Below are positions 18,095 to 29,000 of a stretch of 64,000 nucleotides of DNA, piece after piece. Origin of the DNA: Methylobacter marinus A45. GTDB lineage: Bacteria; Pseudomonadota; Gammaproteobacteria; Methylococcales; Methylomonadaceae. The notes under the pieces are model-generated. The model saw only the letters and a program-made list of their open reading frames with translations. It ran no database searches and was not told the DNA's origin. Positions within the stretch are counted from its first letter, which is position 1; the number at the start of each line of letters is the position of its first letter. The translations under genes and the position numbers were made by a program. The stretch is from contig NZ_KB912877.1 in assembly GCF_000383855.1 (NCBI RefSeq), positions 1,088,616 through 1,152,615 of the forward strand. Reading direction: 5' to 3'.

Positions 18095-19609
18095 TTAGCC
18101 TTGTAAAAGCTGCATCACATTTTGGGTTGAGGCATTGGCCTGCGCCAGCATGGCGGTACCCGCCTGCTGCAATATCTGCCCTCTGGCCAGGTTGGCTGAT
18201 TCCTTGGCGAAATCGGCATCCTGAACCCGTGAACGTGCCGCCGACACGTTCTGCGAGACGTTCTCCAGGTTGGCAATCGTTGAACTGAACCGGTTCTGTA
18301 CAGCACCCAGATCCGCCCGTGAATTGGAAATGGCCGCCAAGGCGCCATCGATAACCGATAAGGCATTGTTAGAGCCGGCTTGTGTGCCGATATCGATACT
18401 GGAGACTTTCTGCAAAGTAGACGATTGCGGCGTTGTGGCTGCGAATATGCCGCCTGTGGCATCTGAACTTGTCGCGGTAAAGGCTTTATCTGAATCCATA
18501 ATCAGACTGCCGCCGATGGTCGCGGCATCGGTGCCTGATACGCCGCCGCCAGCGACAGTCGCCTTGACGCCCGCCACCGTGCTGCCATCTTCTTGCAAAC
18601 CGGTGATATCGACCGTTGTCGCTGCTGTCGAATGCGTCAGTTTATCGATGACGATATCATAGCCTTCGGTGTTCTTCAGGATCACGCCTTTTTTATCATC
18701 GGTCAGCGTGGCAGTAATGCCGGTTTTACCGGCCTGATCGTTGACCGCATTCGCCAGCGTGGTTAAATCATTCACGTCGGTGACATTGGCTGACACAGTC
18801 ACCGCATCGCCGGCCGCCTCATTTTTGCCGTTCAGCGTAAAGCTAAGCGTGCCGGTCGCGCCAACGGCATCCAGTTTTGCATAGGTAATCGCCGTCGCGG
18901 TAACGCCGGTGCTTTCTGAATTGGCATTTACGGCATCGGCGATGCTTTTGGCTGAATCATTAGCGCCAACACTGATATCTTTCGAGCCCAAATTGCCCGA
19001 GACCGTCAATGTTTGAGCTTTCACATTATTGATCAAACTTGCACCGACCGCATCGTTCATAGCCGTGGTCGCCGCATCTTCGTTAGTCAGGCGGTGATTG
19101 CCTAAAATCTCGGTCGTAGCGCCACCAATCGTCACATCAATAGTTTGATTGGCCTGGGAACCGACATGAAATTGCTGCCCCGAAAAGCTGCCGTCCAATA
19201 ATTTTTTACCATTAAAAGTGGTTGAGTTGGCAATCCTGTCCAATTCGCTTTGCAGCTGCGCCACCTCTTTTTGCAGATTCGAGCGGTCTGAGGCGCTGTT
19301 GGAATCATTTGCCGACTGCACGGCCAGCTCACGCATCCTTTGCAAAATATTAGTCGATTCCTGCAGCGCGCCTTCCGCCACTTGTGACAATGAGATGCCG
19401 TCGTTAGCGTTTCGAACGGCCTGATCCAAGCCTCTGATTTGCGAAGTCATGCGGTCTGTGATGCCTAAGCCGGCCGCGTCATCCTTGGCGCTGTTGATCC
19501 GCAATCCCGATGATAGCCGTTCCATCGCTGTAGTCTGGACTGTTTGAGTACGGTTTAATTGCCGCTGTGAATTTAGCGAACTGACGTTTGTATTAATAAC
19601 TTGTGGCAT
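18095..19609 (-). CDS. fliC: Flagellin (copy 2, sigma-54 driven)
   Basis: 504-residue flagellin with the same architecture as copy 1: [23 protein letters not shown] start, [37 protein letters not shown], central Ala/Thr-rich domain, and [24 protein letters not shown] to NVMQLLQG at the end. Differences from copy 1 cluster in the terminal domains; the middle is almost the same even at DNA level (18483-18990 against 16789-17296). It is transcribed from a sigma-54-like promoter instead of sigma-28. Both flagellins may enter one filament. Confidence 0.96.
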   Translation of the reverse strand: MPQVINTNVSSLNSQRQLNRTQTVQTTAMERLSSGLRINSAKDDAAGLGITDRMTSQIRGLDQAVRNANDGISLSQVAEGALQESTNILQRMRELAVQSANDSNSASDRSNLQKEVAQLQSELDRIANSTTFNGKKLLDGSFSGQQFHVGSQANQTIDVTIGGATTEILGNHRLTNEDAATTAMNDAVGASLINNVKAQTLTVSGNLGSKDISVGANDSAKSIADAVNANSESTGVTATAITYAKLDAVGATGTLSFTLNGKNEAAGDAVTVSANVTDVNDLTTLANAVNDQAGKTGITATLTDDKKGVILKNTEGYDIVIDKLTHSTAATTVDITGLQEDGSTVAGVKATVAGGGVSGTDAATIGGSLIMDSDKAFTATSSDATGGIFAATTPQSSTLQKVSSIDIGTQAGSNNALSVIDGALAAISNSRADLGAVQNRFSSTIANLENVSQNVSAARSRVQDADFAKESANLARGQILQQAGTAMLAQANASTQNVMQLLQG

Positions 19610-19662
19610 GGTCTTTCCCCTTAGCGTAGTTTAGGCTAAAAATTTACAATCACAGGGACATA

Positions 19663-19678
19663 AGCTAATTTTGTGCCA
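19663..19678 (-). promoter_or_regulatory. Sigma-54 promoter for flagellin copy 2
   Basis: Minus strand TGGCACAAAATTAGCT: TGGCAC and GC are 12 nt apart as required, with one deviation in the TTGC box (TAGC). Predicted start near 19652, about 43 nt before the ATG. The remaining 210 bp up to soxB hold no gene and could carry enhancer sites for a FleQ-type activator. Confidence 0.75.
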
Positions 19679-19891
19679 ACCAAGAGCACGAAGTAGAGAT
19701 AAAGAGAGCCAAGTCAGCTATAACAACGCTTTCAGCCATAACGACGGCATTGGGACGCAGACTATCGACACCAAGGTTTTTGACTTGAGCGGCAAAATTT
19801 TTAAAAAGCGGCAAGATTTTGACAGGCAATTTCTTGCAGCCTCAAGGCGGCCATTTATCCGGGACATGGTCGACAGGGCTTGCCTGCCCCA

Positions 19892-21565
19892 TCAAAAACT
19901 GACGGTTTTTCTATCAAGCAAATAGTCGACAACCACATCCCAGACCGGCCGTCCTTGATCCACTTCCCCTACGCCGGCCCAGCCGGCAACTTTGTAAGGT
20001 CGGTCCGCCGCGCACGTCTCCCCATTAGCCAATCGCATATGGCTGATCCGACGGCCGAATGCCGCCTCGGGATCGCAGGCGAACGTCATGCCTCCCACCC
20101 TGACCATATCGCCGCCTTGCTGATAATAAGGATCCTTGTTGAACAGATTGTCGGCGACATCCTCCAAAATCGCTTTCAACTCTCGTCCCGTCAGGGTTCT
20201 GACGTAGGTTTCGGGATAGGTGATCGCAGTCTGCCTCATGACATCCTCGAAAGTGACGGTTTGCCCCGGCAGCAGCGATGCGCCCCAGCGAAAACCCGGC
20301 GACAAGGCGATTTGCGCATCATTGACGGCCAGCAGGGCATTTAGAATCAATTGGTCAAAGGTGCCTTGAAATGTGTCGCGCCGATACAGCAGCTCATCGG
20401 TGACCGCCAGCGGCTGCCGTAATCGCTCCTGATAAGGCCCCCTGACACCGTCGATCAGCGCCTGCATGTCCTTGTCCGGCGCCAGCAGGTTCGAGAACAC
20501 CGGCAGCAGGCGATAACGCAGCTCCTTGAGCCGGCCCGGCTGAATGTCCAGATCCAGCACCGCCAGGAATTTGCCGTGGCTGCCGGCATTGGTGACCCAG
20601 GTTGTGCCGCCGGCATTGTTGACCGGCATGGGCTTTGGCAATGGGTCATGAGTATGGCCGCCGAGAATCACGTCCAGGCCCGATACGCGCTCGGCCAGTT
20701 TCAGATCAACGGGCGTGCCGTTATGGGACAATAGCACGATCACATCGGCCTCATGGCCGGTCTTGATGCGCTCAATGGTCTGTTGCAGTTTTTGTTCCTG
20801 AATGCCGAACTGCCAGTCCGGCATAAACCGCTTCGGATTGGCAATCGGCGTATAGGGAAATGCCTGGCCGATGACGGCCACCCGGCCCTGCTTGAAAGCC
20901 TTGACGACATACGGCTTGAATACGGCATCCGTTTCGGCATCGCCGGCAAACTGCGCCTCCTCGGTCAAGGCGATATTCTGCGCGATAAACTCGCCCCGGA
21001 AGCGGGCAATATTATCCAGCACCTGCCGGCTGCCGTACGTGAATTCCCAATGCCCCGTCATAATATCGACGCCGAGCAGATTGGCGGCATCAACCATATC
21101 CTGCCCCTGGGTCCAGAGCGCCGTCGCCGATCCCTGCCAGCTGTCGCCGCCATCCAGCAATAATGTATTTTCGTGGCCGCGCGCCTGCCGGATCTGTTTG
21201 ATTAGCGTCGCCAGATGCGCAAAGCCGCCCATTTTGCCGTACACGGCGGCCGCCTCGACGAAATCCAGATGCGTAAAGGCATGAGCCTCGGCAGTGCCGG
21301 GCTTGATGCCGTAAAAGTCGAGAAATTGCCGGCCGGTCAGGTGCGGCGGCTTGCCCTTGTTTTCGCCGACGCCGATATTGACCGAAGGTTCCCGAAAATA
21401 CACCGGCAGCAACTGGGCATGGCAATCGGTAAAGTGCAGCAGCGTGGCATTGCCGAATTCAGGCAGCTCATATAAATCCGTAGGCGCTCGCGAAGCACAG
21501 CCCGACAGCGTTCTGGCTGACAGCCCGAGCAGGGCCAGGCATTGAAGAAAATGGCGACGGTTCAT
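19892..21565 (-). CDS. soxB: SoxB, sulfate thiol esterase (thiosulfohydrolase)
   Basis: 557-residue periplasmic di-manganese enzyme that releases sulfate from the SoxYZ-bound cysteine-S-thiosulfonate. The N terminus MNRRHFLQCLALLGLSARTLSGC has a twin-arginine-like pair and a lipobox-like LSGC. Metal and active-site motifs: TDCHAQL (D47, H49), LLLDGGDSWQG (D138, D141), GHWEFTYG (171-178, SoxB-specific instead of the GNHEFD of 5-prime-nucleotidases), and GGHTHDPLPKP. The C-terminal nucleotidase-like domain covers about 370-557. No soxAXYZCD gene is in the window. It follows a beta-CASP nuclease gene by 9 bp, so the two are co-transcribed. Confidence 0.93.
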   Translation of the reverse strand: MNRRHFLQCLALLGLSARTLSGCASRAPTDLYELPEFGNATLLHFTDCHAQLLPVYFREPSVNIGVGENKGKPPHLTGRQFLDFYGIKPGTAEAHAFTHLDFVEAAAVYGKMGGFAHLATLIKQIRQARGHENTLLLDGGDSWQGSATALWTQGQDMVDAANLLGVDIMTGHWEFTYGSRQVLDNIARFRGEFIAQNIALTEEAQFAGDAETDAVFKPYVVKAFKQGRVAVIGQAFPYTPIANPKRFMPDWQFGIQEQKLQQTIERIKTGHEADVIVLLSHNGTPVDLKLAERVSGLDVILGGHTHDPLPKPMPVNNAGGTTWVTNAGSHGKFLAVLDLDIQPGRLKELRYRLLPVFSNLLAPDKDMQALIDGVRGPYQERLRQPLAVTDELLYRRDTFQGTFDQLILNALLAVNDAQIALSPGFRWGASLLPGQTVTFEDVMRQTAITYPETYVRTLTGRELKAILEDVADNLFNKDPYYQQGGDMVRVGGMTFACDPEAAFGRRISHMRLANGETCAADRPYKVAGWAGVGEVDQGRPVWDVVVDYLLDRKTVSF

Positions 21566-21574
21566 GTCTTCATG

Positions 21575-22993
21575 TTAAGGAATTAACACATGGCAGTCAG
21601 GTATTTTCTGCTGCAACAGGCGTCTCAACGTCCGCTTGGCTTCCTGCTCGCCATGGACGAGCCTGATTTCCCGAGGCTTTTTGCGCATGCGCGTGACAAA
21701 GCGGACCAACGAATCCTGATCCGCATGCGCGGAATAGCCATCCAGAGTATAAACGCCGGCATGGATGACATAAAGCCGGCCATCCAGCTCAACCTGTCCA
21801 TGCACCGCGCCGTTCTGCTGAATCACGCTGCCGGGCGTGCCCTCGGCCTGATAACCGACGAACAGAATGTCGGTTCGCGGGTCTTCAATCAGGGCCTTCA
21901 GATAATTGACGATGCGCCCGCCGCTGCACATGCCGCTGGCCGCCAGCACCACGCAAGGCTTGGCCGTGCGCGTTAGATAACCCAGCGCATTCAGATGGTC
22001 CCGATGACTATTGACCAGGGTTAACTGTTCAAACGACAGGGGCCGGCGACCGGCCTGGATCCTGGCACGGGCTTCGGCATCCCAGTAGGGCTTCAGTTTT
22101 TTATAGGCCTGGGTGAACCGGTTGGCCAGCGGTGAATCGACAATGATTTCCAGCTCGTCCCAGACCAGGCCGTCCGCCACCGGCTCAGTCCGACTTTGAT
22201 GAATAATCTCCTCAATCTCATAGAGCAGTTCCTGGGTGCGCCCGATGCTAAAGGCCGGAATCAGGATCACGCCGCAATTTTTCAGGCAGCGTTTGACCAA
22301 CTGTTTCAGCTGGCTTTTCCGCTGGCGCCGGTTCACGTGTTTTCTATCGCCATAAGTGCTTTCCAGCACCAGCACATCAGCCTGATAAGGCGACTTCGGC
22401 GCCGGCAATAGAGGCGTGTAGGGGCTGCCCAGATCGCCGGAAAAGACAATACGTTGCGTGGCTGAAGCCGCCGCCACCTTGCATTCAATAAAAGCCGACC
22501 CCAGAATATGCCCGGCCTGCCTGAATTTGACCGAGAGTCTGGCATCGCCCTTTCCCGATAACGGCACCTTCTGCCAGCTGGCATACGGGACCGTAACGAT
22601 TCTGGACTTCAACAAGGCCATAAACCGGCGCACCAGCGCTTTATCAAGCGCTAATCCGATCGCCACGGCATCTTCCAGCACCAGCGGCAATAATTGCGCC
22701 GTCGGTTCGGTGCAATAAATCGGGCCTTTGAATCCCGCCGCCATTAAATAAGGTATGCGCCCGACATGATCGACATGGCAATGCGTGACCAGCAACGCCT
22801 GCACGGACGCTATTGGAAAATCGATGGCCAGTCGGTTGAAGCCGGAGCCGCCCGGTGAAGCGTCCAGTCCCTGAAACAAACCGCAGTCGATCAGGACGGA
22901 ATTGGTTTGATCGATCCGCAGTTCGTGGCACGACCCCGTCACGCCGGAGACGCCGCCATGATGCAGGATGCCCGGGTAAGATAAACGGTTCAT
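21575..22993 (-). CDS. Beta-CASP metallo-beta-lactamase-fold RNA nuclease
   Basis: 472-residue protein of the CPSF73/YSH1-like family. The MBL core has the zinc motif HCHVDH (71-76) after LLVTH, and FSGDLGSPYTPLLP as the metal-binding Asp motif. The beta-CASP insert contains VLESTYGDRKH, VILIPAFSIGRTQELLYEIEEI and the conserved CVVLAASGMCSGGRIVNYL. C-terminal motif GYSAHADQDSLVRF, then EIRLVHGEQEAK. Such proteins are predicted RNA endo- or exonucleases. ATG at 22993 (GAAGG before it) is preferred over the GTG at 23005. First gene of the pair with soxB. Confidence 0.9.
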   Translation of the reverse strand: MNRLSYPGILHHGGVSGVTGSCHELRIDQTNSVLIDCGLFQGLDASPGGSGFNRLAIDFPIASVQALLVTHCHVDHVGRIPYLMAAGFKGPIYCTEPTAQLLPLVLEDAVAIGLALDKALVRRFMALLKSRIVTVPYASWQKVPLSGKGDARLSVKFRQAGHILGSAFIECKVAAASATQRIVFSGDLGSPYTPLLPAPKSPYQADVLVLESTYGDRKHVNRRQRKSQLKQLVKRCLKNCGVILIPAFSIGRTQELLYEIEEIIHQSRTEPVADGLVWDELEIIVDSPLANRFTQAYKKLKPYWDAEARARIQAGRRPLSFEQLTLVNSHRDHLNALGYLTRTAKPCVVLAASGMCSGGRIVNYLKALIEDPRTDILFVGYQAEGTPGSVIQQNGAVHGQVELDGRLYVIHAGVYTLDGYSAHADQDSLVRFVTRMRKKPREIRLVHGEQEAKRTLRRLLQQKIPDCHVLIP

Positions 22994-23036
22994 GCCGGCC
23001 TTCACGCCCTTGATGTTAAAAAAGTCCCATTATGAA

Positions 23037-23069
23037 GATGCGGAGGGCCGCTGGACAACCATCCGCATC
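23037..23069 (-). terminator. Possible terminator after the adhesin gene
   Basis: GATGCGGA and TCCGCATC arms separated by 17 nt, followed on the minus strand, about 15 nt later, by ACTTTTTT. The long loop and distant U run make this a weak candidate. Confidence 0.4.
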
Positions 23070-23081
23070 AGGCCCCGCCGA

Positions 23082-26000
23082 TCAACCGGTGACGATGGTC
23101 GTGTCGACATCCGCATTGATCAGCAATGTTGCGGTATCCACGCCGTTGACATGCGTATAAGTCTCATAGGTTTGTCCGCCGATGTCCTGGGCGCCGCCCG
23201 CCGTCCAGTCCCCGACCGCGGTAACCGTATCGCCCGCGTTGCCCTGGATCATCAAGGTATTGCTGCTGTCTGACAGATCAAGCACATCCTGCACATTGAG
23301 TGTGAGCGCATTATCGCCGGCACCGGTCAGGTCTATATTTTCAATGCCCTGAATTTTGGCATTATCCACTGAGGTTAAATCGAGCGATTGGCCGGCGCCA
23401 TCGAATCGCAAAGTATCATCGCCGGCGCTTCCCTGGTAAACGACGCCGCCGCCCAACAGATCATTGGCGTCATAAACCAGCACGTCATTGCCCTCGCCAC
23501 CGATCAATGTGTCCTGCCCGGCTCCGCCATCCAGCGTGTCATTGCCGGCGCCGCCGATTAACAGGTCGTTTCCGCCAGAACCTGTCAGCGTATCGTCGTA
23601 GTCGGAACCGATCACCCCTTCCATGTTTTTATAGGCATCGGTGCCGACGCCGGGTTGAGCGCCGGCGCTCCAGAAGCCGCCGGAATCCGGATCGGTGTTT
23701 TCATCCTGATACAGCGTAAAGTTGATACCCGCCGAGGCATCCTCGAAACTGATCAAGTCGATACCGGCACCGCCGTCCAGCAGGTCATTGCCCTCGCCGC
23801 CGACCAGGATATCGTCGCCGTCGCCGGTATTGATGGTGTCATCGCCGGCGCCGCCCCATACCGTATCGTTCCCGCTCCCGGTCGTGATCACGTCATCGCC
23901 GGCCCCGCCGGATACTGCGTCATCGCCAGCTCCCGTCGTGATGATGTCGTCGCCGGCCGTGCCGGACATAAGGTTAACGGTAAAATGGGCCGTTGCCACA
24001 TCTCCATCGCCGTCAACACCGTTCAAGTTAAAGTTTAAAGGATTATCGGCAGGATCGATGACGTTAGTGTAGCCCACCTCGATCCCTGTGATTTTCAGGT
24101 TTACATTTTTCGAGACGGGGATCAGTTCCACATAATCCACTGTTTTCGAGGCATCGATAGCAAATTCCAGCTTGCCGCTATTATCGTATAGGACAGGGAC
24201 AGTGCTTGTGCCGCCGTCTTCGTAGACCACTTTAAGATCGACACGATCGCCGTCGCTAATGTTGCCGGAAGCTGAGACCAGAATGGTCAGGGAATCCAGC
24301 GTGACATTGGCATGGCCGGCATTGCGGACCACTTCCAGCTTGATTCTTTCATCCTGATTTTCCTGAATAGAGTTTCCGTTCACACCGATATCGGTGCTGG
24401 ATTTTTGCAGTAAGGTATCGCCGCCATAGGTAACGCCATCATCCGCCGAACCGGTCAGAACCAGCTTAAAGGCGCCGCCAAAACTCGCGTAATCAATTAC
24501 TGCCGCTTCGGTCGAACCGTTGCCGTCAAGATCAACGGGGGTCAGCGCACTGAACAGGTCGTTCGTCTTAACCACAGACGAAGGCATCGGATTCAGCAAA
24601 TTAAAGTCATAGGTGCCGTCGGGCTTGATGGTGATTTCAAAAAAGGTCTTGGTAATCCCATCTTCGTCATAGGTGGCGGCATAAGTGGTGCCGTTCTTGA
24701 GACCGAACGCGTAACTGCCGTAGTCGCCGGCATTGGTCCACTGGAGTGCGTTGGAAGCAAAAGAGCCGGCAAAATCAATAGCGTCGGCACCGCCATCGAA
24801 AGTATACGTGCCTTGGGTAACGCCCTCGGAGCGATACACGGACAGGTCTTGGGCGTCTATGGACGGATCGGTGTCCGTGAACGTCAGCGACAGTGATGAA
24901 GCCGTGCTGGCTTGCCGGCTGATGACATCGCCATCGCCGTCGGTCACGGTCACGGTGGCCACGACCTTGACCAGGCCGTTCAGGTCCAGGGTATTGTCCT
25001 CGTCCGCGCCCTGGTTGTTGTCATGCTCCAGCGCCACGTAGGACGTCAGGCTGACCTGGTTGCCGCTCAGCGCGATCGTGAACGCGACCTGACCGCCGTC
25101 GTAGACGCCGTTGATGGTATTGGCGTCCACCTGCTCCAGCGTGATGGCATGGTTGCCGAGCGTCGTTTGCAGACCCGTTCCGGTGGCGCCGGCCAGGGCC
25201 AAGGCATAGGTCGTGTTGGCGGTTTGGCCGTCCAGCGCTCCGGCCGTGTAGCCAGGCGCGCCGATCGTGACGCTGTCCTGGCCAGCCACGAGGCTGGCTT
25301 CGGTGACCTCCAGCGCGCCGACCGTCGGCGCCGAGGTAATGGCCAGCGTCGGGTTAGTGTCATAGAAGATCAGCGACAGCGGCGATGCGGTGCCGGTTTG
25401 CTCGGAGATGACATCGCCATCGCCGTCGGTCACGGTCACGGTGGCGACGACCTTGACCAGGCCGTTCAGGTCCAGGGTATTGTCCTCGCCCGCGCCCTGG
25501 TTGCTGTCATGCTCCAGCGCCACGTAGGAGGTCAGACTGACCTGGTTGCCGTTCAACGCGATCGTGAACGCGACCTGACCGCCGTCGTAGACGCCGTTGA
25601 TGGTATTGGCGTCCACCTGTTCCAGCGTGATGGCATGGTTGCCGAGCGTCGTTTGCAGACCGGTTCCGGTCGTACCGGCCAGGTCCAAGGCGTAAGTGAT
25701 ATGTGTTGTCTCGCCATCGGCGGCACTGACCGTATAAGTCGGTGCCGCTATTGTAGCGCGGTCCTGGCCAATTACCTGACTGGCTTCCTTGACGTCCAGC
25801 CGGCCGATGCTCGGGCCGGAAGTAATGGTCAAGGTCGGGTCGGTATCCGTGAAAGTCAATGCCAGCGGCGATGCGGTGCTGGCTTGCTCAGAGACGATGT
25901 CGCCATCGCCGTCGGTCACGGTCACGGTGGCGACGATATTGACCAGGCCGTTCAGGTCCAGGGTATTGTCTTCGCCCGCGCCCTGGTTGTTGTCATGCTC

Positions 26001-29000
26001 CAGCGCCACGTAGGACGTCAGGCTGACCTGGTTGCCGTTCAACGCGATCGTGAACGCGACCTGACCGCCGTCGTAGGCGCCGTTGATGGTATTGGCGTCC
26101 ACCTGTTCCAGCGTGATGGCATGGTTGCCGAGCGTCGTTTGCAGACCGGTTCCGGTCGGGCCAGCCAGATCCAGGGCATAGGTCGTGTTGGCGGTGTAGC
26201 CGTCAACGGCATCGACAGTATAGGTCGGCGCCGCAATCGTGATGCTGTCCTGCCCGGCCGCGAGGCTGGCTTCGGTGACCTCCAGCGCGCCGACGCCGGG
26301 GCCGGCGCTGATGGCTAACGCGGGGCCGTCGTCTTCAAAGCTGATTAGATTGCCGATCGCTACCGCATCGCTGGCCATATCGCCGTCATTATCGGTGACG
26401 GTGACCACGGCAGACAAGCCGCCCGCCAGGTTCACGGCTTCGTCATAGCTGTCCGGCGCAATCGGATGCGCCAGAGCGACATGCTGGGTCACCGACAACA
26501 CGCCGCCATCGCTGATGGTGATCGTGAAGGCGTTATGAGTGCCCTGGGCATCGGTGTATTGGCCATGCACGGTATTATTCTCGCTGCCGGCCACCAGCGT
26601 GACCGCATGACCTCCCGTCGTCGTGGTCAGGCCGGTTTCTGCCTGGTCAATACGCAGCGAGACGTCGACTGTGCCACCGTCGGCGCCGGTGTTGACCATG
26701 GCATTGAAAACGGAAGCCGTGCCGGTGACAGTGACGCCCAACTGGTCGGTTTCGTCGGTCATTAAAGCGCCGGCGGCATTGACGGCAAGACTTACGCTCG
26801 GACCGTCGTCCCTGAAACTGATGGCATTGCCCAGGTTAAGCGTGGCGCTGGCGCTGTCGCCGTCCTTGTCGGTTACGGTGCCGGTCAGGGTGATCAGATT
26901 GGCCGCCGGCAGGCTGGTGGCCTGATCCGGCCCGCTGTCCGGACTGTGCATGACGGCCCGCTGCTGATCCAGGGTGACGGTGCCGGCGCTGTCGACGCTG
27001 ACCGTGAATACCAGGGCATTGCCGCTCTCGGTGCGACCTTCGATGACGCCGCCGTTGACCGATAACACGACCGCTTGCTGAGTGGCCGTATCGACCAGCC
27101 CGGTGCCGCCGGCATTGATGCCCAGCGTGTAGGTCACGGTACCGGTGCCGTCCGCGCCAAAGGCCGCGCTGAAGTTGTCGGCGAAACTGGCGCTGGCGTC
27201 GGTCGCCAGCACGGTTTCGTCAACCACCAGCGCATCGGCGGCTGCGCTTACGCTGATGCCCGGGCCGTCGTCCCTGAAACTCAGCACCGTACCCACATTG
27301 ATAGCGGCACTGCTGGCGTCGCTGTCGCCGTCGCCATCGGTAATGGTATCGGTCCGCGTCAGGCTGATCAGGTTGGCATTCGACAAGGTCACTGCATCGT
27401 CGGGGTTGCCGCCATCCGGATGCGTGAGCACGCGCGCCTGATCCAGCGTCACGGTGCCGGTGTTATTAACGCTAACCGTGAACGCCACGGCGCCCTCCGC
27501 CCCTCCCACGCGGCCGACGGCCTGGCCATTTTCCAGATACAGCCGCACATTCTGGCCGGTCGCGCCGTCGACCAGTCCGGAATTTACCCCGTCGGCGCTG
27601 ATGCTGAGCGCATAGACCGTAGTGATCGCGCCTGCGCCGTCCGCACCATAATTGCTGGTGACATTAAAGTTGCCTGCAAAACCGGCGCTGGCATTCATGG
27701 CCAGGTTGCTTTCGTCTACCGTCAAGGCGCCGGCCGCTGCCGGCGTCGCCGTTACGCTGATGCTGGGCACATCGTCCTGAATGGTGACATTGAGCGTAGC
27801 GCTGGAAGTACCGCCGCCACTGGTCGCCATGGTATAGGTAAAAGTCTCGACCGGATCGCCGCCGCTGTTATCGACGGAAGCCGGCGCCGTATAGGCGTAG
27901 CTGCCGTCAGCGTTGAGTACCAGTACGCCGACGAGGCTGCCGGTATAAGTGCCGGGATTCGTTACCGAGGCGGTGTCACCGGAACTGATCGCATCGTTGG
28001 CGAGGACGGTGCCGGTAATGGTATTGCCGCCTTCCAGGACGGCATTGAAATCATGCCCGGCCTGGTCGTCATTCAGCACCGTGACGGTCGCTGTGCTGGT
28101 GTCAGGCTGAGTCGTGGCATTGACGGGATCGGTCAACAGGATAGAGAAAGTTTCATTCGCCTCGATAAAGGCATCCTGCACGACATTAACCGACAGGTTG
28201 ATGCTGGTTTGACCGGCCGGGATAGTGATCGTACCTTGCAGAGGACTGGCGAAATAATCCTCGCCGGCCGCCGCGGTTCCGGGCTGGATGGTATAGGATA
28301 CCTGTACGTCGCTGTCGAAAACCTTATCGAGCTGGATGATGAAATTGACGACGCGGGTGTTGCCCTGATCTTCCGCGGTGCCTTCAATCAGCGTTGCGTC
28401 GTTGCCGGAAACGAGAATGCCGTCATTGCCGCCCGGCTCGGTCGGCGGCAGGGGCTGAATGCTGACCGTCACTACCGGCAGAATTACGGCAGGCTCCGGC
28501 GCTGCCGGCGTTCCATACGTCGGGCTTAGTATCAAGACCTCGGGCGGGGGCGGAAACTCGACACCGATGCCTCTGGTCTCAAAGCCGCTGTCCGGCGTCA
28601 TGGCGGGCTTGAGGTAATCAACCTGAACGAAGGTGTGGCCTTCGTTTTCGCCTCCCGCTCCCGGAGCGCCAGCCGCGGCCGCCGGCAGTTTGGACGGGTC
28701 GAAATCCTCGTCCTTGGCCAGCGCGTCCTGTATCCTGGCGACTTCATCCTGTGCTTCCTGCAGGCTTTGGAGCGGTTGCGCCGCACCGGCTTCAGGAGTC
28801 AACATGTCTTCATTCAAAGCCACGACTGAGCCGCCAGCCAAATCCATTTTGGCGCCGTTGGAAAATTCAATCAGTAGGGTGGTCCCGGCAGCGTCCCCGG
28901 TCGTAATCGTGTCGTCCGCCGAAACCCGGTCGCCCAACTGCAGTGTTCTGACGCGCCCATTAACGTCTGTCGCCGTTACGACGCCCGATACGGATTTTAC

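Noticed and set aside
24912-26318. 468-residue plus-strand reading frame opposite the adhesin gene
   Set aside because: It is an antisense shadow of the three GC-rich repeats, with low-complexity repeats of its own (RDRERDLTAVVDAVDGIG) and no family resemblance.
24870-26327. Regular repeats that could suggest a CRISPR array
   Set aside because: The period is 486 bp, in frame, without short unique spacers; these are protein repeats.
27075-28529. 484-residue plus-strand reading frame
   Set aside because: Antisense to the adhesin repeats; composition follows the complementary codon bias and no motif is visible.
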